A DNA stretch of 33,982 bases from a virus. The notes under the pieces are model-generated. The model had not been told where the DNA came from and did no database searches. It was given only the letters and a program-made list of their open reading frames with translations. The translations under genes and the position numbers were made by a program. Shown piece by piece: positions 28,430 to 33,982 of this stretch; the stretch's first letter is position 1; the number at the start of each line of letters is the position of its first letter. The DNA lies in IMG/VR virus record IMGVR_UViG_3300030329_000867, positions 1 to 33,982 of that record. One strand, 5' to 3'.

Positions 28430-29431
28430 ATGGCAACTACAATCAAATTAAAAAATGGTTCGGGTGCGCCAGCAGCCAGCGACCTTGTTCAAGGGGAACC
28501 TGCACTAGACCTAACTAACAAAAGGCTGTACTCAGAAAACTCTAGTGGTACAGTAATTGAAATAGGGTCTAACCCGTCAGCTTTGTCTATTGCAGGGACA
28601 GCGGTTACGTCCACAGCGGCTGAACTAAACATTCTGGACGGCGTTACGTCCACAGCAGCAGAACTTAATATACTGGACGGAGTGACTTCGACTACCGCAG
28701 AGCTTAACATCCTTGACGGTGTGACAGCTACAGCTGCTGAACTGAACATCATGGACGGAGTTACTGCTACTACAGCAGAACTCAACATCATGGACGGTGT
28801 TACGTCAACGGCTGCTGAGTTAAACATTCTGGACGGTGTTACTTCGTTTTTAGACGAAGACAACATGGCGTCTGACAGTGCCACAAGTATACCGTCGCAG
28901 CAGTCAGTGAAAGCTTATGTTCAGGCTCAGACAGGCACGTCACCGGGGTCGGAGTTTACGTCCCCTATTATAAATGCAGGGGCGCAACTAAAGAATGGCG
29001 CAACCAGCGCAGGGTATCTTGAGTTCTTTGAAGACTCAGACAACGGGACAAACAAAGTAACGCTTATTGGTCCTGCTGCAACGGCTGACGTAACTATAAC
29101 ACTTCCTGCTTCAGCAGACACTTTAGTTGGTAAAGCAACAACAGACACCTTAACTAATAAAACACTAACAACACCTGTTATTAACGCAGGAGCGCAGTTA
29201 AAGAACGGTGCTACTGGTGCTGGTTTTTTAGAGTTCTTTGAGGACTCAGACAACGGTACAAACAAGGTAACATTGATTGGCCCTGCGTCTACAGCAGACA
29301 TTACTTTAACACTTCCATCTAGTGATGGAGATTCTGGACAGTACCTACAAACAAACGGCTCTGGTGTAATGAGTTGGGCAGATGTTACGGGAATGTCTAC
29401 AAGCAAAGCTTTCTATATGGGACAATTATAA
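28430..29431 (+). CDS. Tail-fibre-like repeat protein
   Basis: A 333-residue protein. Residues 1-47 form an N-terminal domain (IKLKNGSGAPAASDLVQGEP, LDLTNKRLYSE) typical of fibre attachment segments. Residues 61-138 are six tandem copies of a 13-residue repeat close to STAAELNILDGVT. Residues 177-226 and 247-296 are two near-identical copies of a strand-rich block beginning INAGAQLKNGAT. This architecture belongs to trimeric beta-structured phage fibres. No chaperone or receptor-binding tip is visible, so the following genes may supply it. The ribosome-binding site is weak. Confidence 0.75.
   Translation: MATTIKLKNGSGAPAASDLVQGEPALDLTNKRLYSENSSGTVIEIGSNPSALSIAGTAVTSTAAELNILDGVTSTAAELNILDGVTSTTAELNILDGVTATAAELNIMDGVTATTAELNIMDGVTSTAAELNILDGVTSFLDEDNMASDSATSIPSQQSVKAYVQAQTGTSPGSEFTSPIINAGAQLKNGATSAGYLEFFEDSDNGTNKVTLIGPAATADVTITLPASADTLVGKATTDTLTNKTLTTPVINAGAQLKNGATGAGFLEFFEDSDNGTNKVTLIGPASTADITLTLPSSDGDSGQYLQTNGSGVMSWADVTGMSTSKAFYMGQL
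28610..28843 (+). repeat. Six tandem 39-bp (13-residue) repeats in the fibre gene
   Basis: Six in-frame units coding [ST]-[ST]-[AT]-AELNI-[LM]-DGVT. The protein units are nearly identical while their codons differ a great deal at third positions, so the array is old and kept by selection rather than newly duplicated. Confidence 0.9.
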
Positions 29432-29739
29432 TGGCAGTTAAAATTTCAGGCGTTGATCTAAGCGCAGACACAACAGCAAATATAGGACAAGCTGGTTCAA
29501 GCGGTGGAACTTATACTGTCCATATCCTAAATCGGGGGAGCGGCTCAGCCCTTGTGCAACTAGGCGTAGGTGACTCTAGTGCAACATTTGCGAACGCTCA
29601 AAAACTTCTTGAGTCTACACTGGTAGGACCAAATGAGTCCTTAACCTTTAGTCCTGTGGTAGCAGGTGCTAATGACTATGTAATTGGACGTAGTTCACTA
29701 GCAAGTGTAAACATGGTAATGATGGGGCATGACGAATAA
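29431..29739 (+). CDS. Small structural protein, unknown (102 residues)
   Basis: Starts at ATG 29431, overlapping the fibre stop as TAATG, with GGGA about 9 bases upstream. Beta-rich and Gly/Ser-rich (KISGVDLSADTTANIGQAGS, then TYTVHILNRGSGSALVQLG), ending SVNMVMMGHDE. The composition suggests a compact virion decoration or fibre-associated protein. It is coupled to the next gene by TAATG. Confidence 0.65.
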   Translation: MAVKISGVDLSADTTANIGQAGSSGGTYTVHILNRGSGSALVQLGVGDSSATFANAQKLLESTLVGPNESLTFSPVVAGANDYVIGRSSLASVNMVMMGHDE

Positions 29740-30746
29740 TGGCTGGCTTAACTAGAAATAAAATAACTTATGGCTCACTCCCTCCGTGGCCTCGTCCTAT
29801 TAATTCTGGTTATTTTTACGGCCAGAATTCTCTTGGGGAAGCAGGGCAACAATATGCACCAGCCTTCCAAAACGACAGTGTTACTGGCAGTAGTTTTAAA
29901 ATCTTAATGACGAGTGGCGGTCAGGAGGCTATTACTTACTACAACGGACAAGGAACACAGATAACAGATGGCGTTTGGTCTAGTGGCTTTACTCCTAGTG
30001 AAGCGTGGAGCGACGCAGATCAATGGGCTAGTCTGTATATGGATTCTTCGGATAACAAACTGTATGCGTTAGTGTATGACACAGGCACCAGTCCAAACAC
30101 GTATAGAATGACGAGTGTTGACAAAGATGGGACGGTAGTTCTGGAAACTGCGGCATTTCAAGTTACTAATACAGGACTTAACGCCCTTCAATTTAGTTAT
30201 GGTTCAACTACGCCCAAGCTGTACCGAGTTGGTCATGTGGATGGAACTGGGAATTTTCGTTTTGACCAATATAGGGCAAACACAGACGATGACGATACTG
30301 GCGCTCCTTTTGATGGGGTCCGTTTAGAAATAAACACGTCTGGTGGTACAGTGAACAGTATATCAGCGAATACTATGGCTGAAGTAACTGATGGTATTTT
30401 GCCAAGTAATTTTTATGCGTCAACCTTTACACGAGACAATATGCTCGGGCCGACATCAAATAACATTGTAGGGGGACCGGAAGGACGCTGGAATAACATT
30501 CAAGATTTTCATACGGGGAATTTACTTAATCTTACTACTGGTAAATTTGCCGTTGAAATTCCTTTTGGGAAAGACTGTCCAATAATGTTCCAGTCTAGTG
30601 GAGGGGGTTACTCGCCGCAGCATTGGCTAGGTAATTATCGTTTTTTCTGCCCCGGAAGTGGGTATCAGATGGCAGGTGTTGAATTTGAACGTGCGGCATT
30701 TCATAATTTTATAGATGAAATGGCTGTTTACTACGGGATACTATGA
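29739..30746 (+). CDS. Putative fibre-tip or receptor-binding structural protein
   Basis: A 335-residue protein rich in Gly, Ser, Asn, Tyr and Trp, with a beta-strand style (SSGFTPSEAWSDADQWASLY, YALVYDTGTSPNTYRM) and short Gly-rich turns. No catalytic motif is apparent. Its place directly behind the fibre-like gene in a TAATG-coupled chain suggests a distal fibre or host-recognition protein. It resembles no family I can name, as is common for fast-evolving receptor-binding proteins. Confidence 0.55.
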   Translation: MAGLTRNKITYGSLPPWPRPINSGYFYGQNSLGEAGQQYAPAFQNDSVTGSSFKILMTSGGQEAITYYNGQGTQITDGVWSSGFTPSEAWSDADQWASLYMDSSDNKLYALVYDTGTSPNTYRMTSVDKDGTVVLETAAFQVTNTGLNALQFSYGSTTPKLYRVGHVDGTGNFRFDQYRANTDDDDTGAPFDGVRLEINTSGGTVNSISANTMAEVTDGILPSNFYASTFTRDNMLGPTSNNIVGGPEGRWNNIQDFHTGNLLNLTTGKFAVEIPFGKDCPIMFQSSGGGYSPQHWLGNYRFFCPGSGYQMAGVEFERAAFHNFIDEMAVYYGIL

Positions 30747-30747
30747 G

Positions 30748-31044
30748 ATGGATATTAGAAAATACACAACCGCAAATGCTAATGAAGGAGGCCGTCCTGT
30801 ATTTCCTGCCTCTATGTTTTTAAATATCCTGACGGAAACTGAGATGTGTGCATTGTTCAGAAGCTCCACCCAAATCATTGCTGATACAGCATTGTTAATG
30901 TCTCATAGAGATTCATTAGTGGACGTAAATAGTACACGTTTTGACAATGTTATGACAGCCTGTGTAGCTGAAAATATTTTTACCGCTGATCGTGTAGCAG
31001 CGTTCAAAAGAGGTATTCGTCTTATGCGTCCAGAAGAACTTTAA
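30748..31044 (+). CDS. Small helical protein, unknown (98 residues)
   Basis: ATG 30748 (MDIRKYTTANANEGGRPVFP) is just after the preceding stop; an out-of-frame ATG at 30743 is not used. The sequence is helical (SMFLNILTETEMCALFRSST, VAAFKRGIRLMRPEEL). It may be a chaperone or accessory of the adjacent fibre proteins, judged only from position. Confidence 0.55.
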   Translation: MDIRKYTTANANEGGRPVFPASMFLNILTETEMCALFRSSTQIIADTALLMSHRDSLVDVNSTRFDNVMTACVAENIFTADRVAAFKRGIRLMRPEEL

Positions 31045-31056
31045 GGAATGACGTGA

Positions 31057-31512
31057 GTGTTAGCAGAAGTCGCGGGATGTGTCGCATTAATTAAAGGTGT
31101 TTCGGAAGCAGTAGGTGCGCTTAATGAGTCTGCTGATGCAGCGTCTCAGCTTGGTAGTGTAATCGCAAGGTTTTCCAAAGCTAACGATCAAGTTTTAAAG
31201 ACAGAAAAAGAAAACCTTGGTAGACTTACAGTTGAAGACAGCATACAAATTCAAATATGTAAAAAAAACTTAGCTACCTTTCACCGCAATTTAAAGGACG
31301 CAATGCTTATTGCAGGGTTGGCTGGTGACTACGCTGAAATAATGGCTCGTGTTGAAGAAAGTAAACTAGAACACGAAAAAAGAATTTCAGCCATGAAAAG
31401 AAAACAAAGAGAAAAAGAAAAAGAATTACAAAAGATGCTGGAAACAGTCTTACTCGTCGGTCTTGTTGGCGCGTTAGGTGCAGTAGCTTTTTTTATTCTT
31501 TTTCGTATGTAA
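31057..31512 (+). CDS. Coiled-coil protein with C-terminal membrane anchor
   Basis: A 151-residue protein. The N-terminal part is Ala/Ser-rich (ALIKGVSEAVGALNESADAA), the centre is a long charged helix (ESKLEHEKRISAMKRKQREK and onward), and the last 22 residues are a strong membrane span (VLLVGLVGALGAVAFFILF). The start is GTG 31057, with AAGGA about 9 bases upstream. It opens a set of four membrane-associated small genes. The layout resembles lysis accessory proteins, but a virion or spanin-like role is equally open. Confidence 0.65.
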   Translation: MLAEVAGCVALIKGVSEAVGALNESADAASQLGSVIARFSKANDQVLKTEKENLGRLTVEDSIQIQICKKNLATFHRNLKDAMLIAGLAGDYAEIMARVEESKLEHEKRISAMKRKQREKEKELQKMLETVLLVGLVGALGAVAFFILFRM

Positions 31513-31532
31513 AACACAGGAGAATTTACTAG

Positions 31533-31748
31533 ATGAAAACTATATTTGAAGCTATACGAGACTGGTTTTTGATGGCTTGGGAAACTGTGAAGACTCCTGA
31601 ATTTTGGATTGTCCCGCAGGAAACAGAAAAGAAAAGCAACTTTTGGTCAGCCAAAGAAGAAGAAGAAACACCAGAAGAACTAAAGACAGAAACAACAGAA
31701 GCAGCGGTAGAGGCTGCACCTGAACCGGCAACCGCAAAACAAATTTAA
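31533..31748 (+). CDS. Small acidic protein, unknown (71 residues)
   Basis: An N-terminal aromatic amphipathic helix (MKTIFEAIRDWFLMAWETVK) that could lie on a membrane is followed by a Glu/Thr/Ala/Pro-rich, probably disordered tail. AGGAG is about 10 bases upstream. It lies between two membrane-protein genes of the presumed lysis cluster. Confidence 0.6.
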   Translation: MKTIFEAIRDWFLMAWETVKTPEFWIVPQETEKKSNFWSAKEEEETPEELKTETTEAAVEAAPEPATAKQI

Positions 31749-31754
31749 AGTTTA

Positions 31755-32138
31755 ATGTCTTTTATTACTAACATACTAGGCGGCTTTGGAAGTAAAGTCG
31801 TTGAAGCTGTAGACAATCGCTCTGAAAGAAAGCACGTAGAAAAAGTACGAAAGCTAGAGATAGAAGAACTAAGACACAAAACTAAAATGGACATGCTCGC
31901 CAGAGGACAAGAGCTAGACAATAGCTGGGAAATAGAACAAATTAAAAACTCTGGTTGGAAAGACGAAGCTGTCCTTGTGACTTTGCTGATTCCTCTCTGG
32001 CTTTGTTTTATTCCTTACACTGTTGTGTACGTTGAAAAGGGGTTTAATGCTTTGGCGCTTACTCCTGACTGGTATCAGTGGCTTATTCTTGTAATTTTTG
32101 CTGCGATATACGGCGTAAGAATATGGAGAAGGAAGTAG
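31755..32138 (+). CDS. Putative holin
   Basis: A 127-residue protein. The N-terminal half is charged and helical (NRSERKHVEKVRKLEIEELR). The C-terminal half has two membrane spans (EAVLVTLLIPLWLCFIPYTV and WLILVIFAAIYGVRIW) separated by a short loop with Pro and Trp, ending in RRK. This matches a type of holin seen in marine podoviruses. Holins form the inner-membrane lesion that frees the endolysin, here probably the M15 peptidase at 21488. The call rests on topology and context. Confidence 0.6.
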   Translation: MSFITNILGGFGSKVVEAVDNRSERKHVEKVRKLEIEELRHKTKMDMLARGQELDNSWEIEQIKNSGWKDEAVLVTLLIPLWLCFIPYTVVYVEKGFNALALTPDWYQWLILVIFAAIYGVRIWRRK

Positions 32139-32374
32139 TGAGTAACGACTTTGATAAACCAAGCTACGCTATAGATTTAGCTGTACAAGCTTTAGAACGT
32201 ATTGCAAGACACGAAAAAGAATGTGGTGAGCGGTGGTCCGAAGCAATGGTAGAACTAAAAGAACTAAAAAAAGCAACAGACACTCATGCTGCTCGTTGGG
32301 AAAAGTTAGCGTGGCTCTTTGTCGGTACGGCAGTTACTTGTACCGCCACAATCTTAACCACGACTTTACTGTAA
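32138..32374 (+). CDS. XhlA-like coiled-coil protein with C-terminal membrane span
   Basis: Seventy-eight residues from GTG 32138 (reads SNDFDKPSYAIDLAVQALER), overlapping the holin-like stop as TAGTG, with a GGAGAAGGAAG site just upstream. ATG 32123 would add five residues but has a poor ribosome site. A charged helix is followed by a membrane span (LAWLFVGTAVTCTATILTTT), the plan of XhlA-type lysis proteins. The next gene starts 1 base after the stop. Confidence 0.6.
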   Translation: MSNDFDKPSYAIDLAVQALERIARHEKECGERWSEAMVELKELKKATDTHAARWEKLAWLFVGTAVTCTATILTTTLL

Positions 32375-32375
32375 A

Positions 32376-33982
32376 ATGCCAACTTCTTATTCTATAACTC
32401 CTCAATCTATAAAAGACTTTATTATTCGTCTTGTTAGAAGTCTCAGACCATATCAAACAACCCTTGAAGTAAATAATCAAGACTGGCTTAGAATTAACGA
32501 TTGGTTTAATAAATATGAACTTTCTCCTGTTTCGTCACCGCTTAGTATAGATGATTTTTACAGTATATATCTATATGCTGTAGAAGAAGAAAACAGGAGA
32601 AGACAGGCAGAAGCACAAGAAGAAGGTTCTTTAGACCCAGACCCTGATTTAACTGACGGAGACGACGACTTACAAAACGGCACAGTTCCTCCTCCTTCTG
32701 ACAAGTTTAATGAGTCTTTAAGAGCAAATGTAGAAGCTCTGGACGAAGCTTTTAATCAGATAATAACACAATTAGAAGAGCGTGGCGTACCTGAAGAAGA
32801 GATAGAGGCTTTTCGTAAAGCTGTAACACCAGTCTACGAAGGGTTTGGAAGCCGTACTATGGGACAGCCGGGCGGCTCCATCCCGATAGACATACCGGAC
32901 TCTCCCATGCCTAAGTGGGAACGCGGTACTGGCGTTTCTATTACAATAGGAGACCCTGACAACCCTAACTCTGGAAACGATGACATATATATTACGCTCC
33001 ACCTTGAGCTGCCAGTTATCGGGCCGTTGCTTGAAACTCTTGGTGTTGGGGGAGGAAAAATATACTTAAGGAAGGCCGGAAAGTGGAGTACGCCGGGTGA
33101 CGTGTTAGAAAGAGTCGGTGGTGTTTTTGCAGACATTTTAAAAACTCCTAAAGCTATTTTAGACGAAGCAAAAACAATTATAGAAGGCATAGAAGACGGA
33201 ACTGTATTTGAAGGTATCAAAAAAGGAGAAGGTTTATTTGCTGACCTGCTAAAAAAATGGTTAATAGGCAGATACCCGTGGTTTGAAGATGAGTGGTTTA
33301 AAGATTTTATAAAACAATCTGAAGAGCTTGCACGTCAAAGTGGACTTCTTACTCTTTCTGAGCTGGACACCGAAGAAAAGTGTAACGCTACTGGAACGCA
33401 TATTTGGGACGACACAACTAAGAGTTGTAAAGAAGCAGAACCTAAGGAAGTAACTGAGGATGTTGTTCCTCCTCCAGAAAAAACAGAAGAAGAGTGTCTA
33501 GCTGAAGGGAATGACTGGGACGGAGAAAAATGTGTTTTTGTTCCTGAGGATGAGAAAAAAGCAAAGTGTTTAGCAAGAGGTGGTACATGGGAAAATGGTC
33601 AATGTACTCTTCCTCCTGTTGATCCACAACAAGTGTGTGCACAAAGAGGCGGTAGGTGGGATCCGTTAGCAAACAACGGTGAAGGGGGCTGTATAACAGA
33701 TGACGGTGGTGGCGGTGACGATGACCCAGCTTGTGAAAATGGAACGTATAACAAAACTTTAGAAAGGTGTGAGTGTAACTTTGGTTGGGTAGAAAGCGCT
33801 GATGGTAAAAGCTGTGAAAAAGTTGTCTGTGATGAAACTACGGAGCAACTTAGCGAAGACGGTAAGAGCTGTGTACTTAAAAAAGATGACGGTGGTGGCG
33901 GTGACGATGACCCAGCTTGTGAAAATGGAACGTATAACAAAACTTTAGAAAGGTGTGAGTGTAACTTTGGTTGGGTAGAAAG
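32376..33982 (+). CDS. Cys-rich EGF-like modular virion protein, N-terminal part (continues at window start)
   Basis: Open to the window end (535 codons) and in frame with 1-753. Joined at 33935-to-100 the protein has 737 residues plus 62 for each further repeat unit. Residues 1-330 are helical and acidic, with a Gly/Pro-rich domain near 160-240. From about 330 come four two-Cys modules of the type C-x(3)-GG-x-W-x(n)-C (for example CLARGGTWENGQC), then EGF-like modules (CENGTY, RCECNFGWVESADGKSC) within a 62-residue tandem repeat. It sits between lysis-type genes and the adaptor/nozzle genes, so it is probably a tail-associated spike or appendage. I recognise no named family. Confidence 0.75.
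   Translation, partial: MPTSYSITPQSIKDFIIRLVRSLRPYQTTLEVNNQDWLRINDWFNKYELSPVSSPLSIDDFYSIYLYAVEEENRRRQAEAQEEGSLDPDPDLTDGDDDLQNGTVPPPSDKFNESLRANVEALDEAFNQIITQLEERGVPEEEIEAFRKAVTPVYEGFGSRTMGQPGGSIPIDIPDSPMPKWERGTGVSITIGDPDNPNSGNDDIYITLHLELPVIGPLLETLGVGGGKIYLRKAGKWSTPGDVLERVGGVFADILKTPKAILDEAKTIIEGIEDGTVFEGIKKGEGLFADLLKKWLIGRYPWFEDEWFKDFIKQSEELARQSGLLTLSELDTEEKCNATGTHIWDDTTKSCKEAEPKEVTEDVVPPPEKTEEECLAEGNDWDGEKCVFVPEDEKKAKCLARGGTWENGQCTLPPVDPQQVCAQRGGRWDPLANNGEGGCITDDGGGGDDDPACENGTYNKTLERCECNFGWVESADGKSCEKVVCDETTEQLSEDGKSCVLKKDDGGGGDDDPACENGTYNKTLERCECNFGWVE
33698..33982 (+). repeat. 186-bp (62-codon) in-frame tandem repeat, copy number unresolved
   Basis: 33884-33982 (the last 99 bases) are identical to 33698-33796, an offset of 186 bases; the base before each copy differs (a at 33883, c at 33697). 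The unit codes a DDGGGGDDDP linker, one EGF-like module and a second Cys pair. The window stops inside the second copy, so the true number of units is unknown. Confidence 0.9.

Noticed and set aside
1-33982. Lysogeny genes or tRNA genes
   Set aside because: No integrase, excisionase, repressor or partition gene and no tRNA cloverleaf was seen by eye on either strand. The short pieces missing at the repeat loop could not hide one.

Overview
The window is an almost complete genome of a lytic, podovirus-like tailed phage (about 34 kb). Its replication genes resemble those of T7, and its gene content is typical of aquatic or marine podoviruses. I see no integrase, repressor, tRNA or CRISPR. The host cannot be named. 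The phage IscU closely resembles proteobacterial IscU, so a proteobacterium is the most likely host.

Layout. Two opposed transcription units leave one divergent non-coding hub at 20338-21102 and meet tail to tail at 7185-7191. The leftward (minus) unit, 20337 to 7185, is the early/replication arm. It begins with small unknown genes, three of them units headed by their own consensus-like sigma70 promoters. It continues with an HNH endonuclease, SSB, T7 gp4-like primase-helicase, a DNA methyltransferase, family A DNA polymerase, a GIY-YIG endonuclease, a Cas4/RecB-like Fe-S nuclease, T7 endonuclease I, a DUF3310 protein, B12-dependent ribonucleotide reductase, the Fe-S scaffold IscU and a small lipoprotein-like protein. 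The rightward (plus) unit runs from 21103 to the window end and continues at position 1 to 7191. It carries a small-terminase candidate, an M15 endolysin, TerL, portal, small basic proteins, scaffold, major capsid protein, a strong terminator, fibre-like proteins, holin-like membrane proteins, a Cys-rich modular structural protein split by the window ends, adaptor and nozzle proteins, and three internal virion-type proteins.

How it works together. DNA is copied by polymerase, primase-helicase and SSB. Host RNA is recycled to dNTPs by the class II reductase, recombination intermediates are processed by endonuclease I and the Fe-S nuclease, and IscU may support Fe-S loading. The late arm packages DNA (TerS/TerL/portal), builds the capsid and short tail, and lyses the cell.

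Most notable points: (1) the hub holds an array of two alternating dyad motifs plus a 9-bp microrepeat, a good candidate replication origin or regulatory centre; (2) IscU keeps every catalytic residue and the HscA-binding motif; (3) both window ends fall in one 186-bp in-frame tandem repeat and each matches internal sequence over exactly 99 bp, which implies a circular assembly with an unresolved repeat number; (4) a short copy of the helicase gene's 3' end remains between the methyltransferase and polymerase genes, suggesting the methyltransferase was inserted there.
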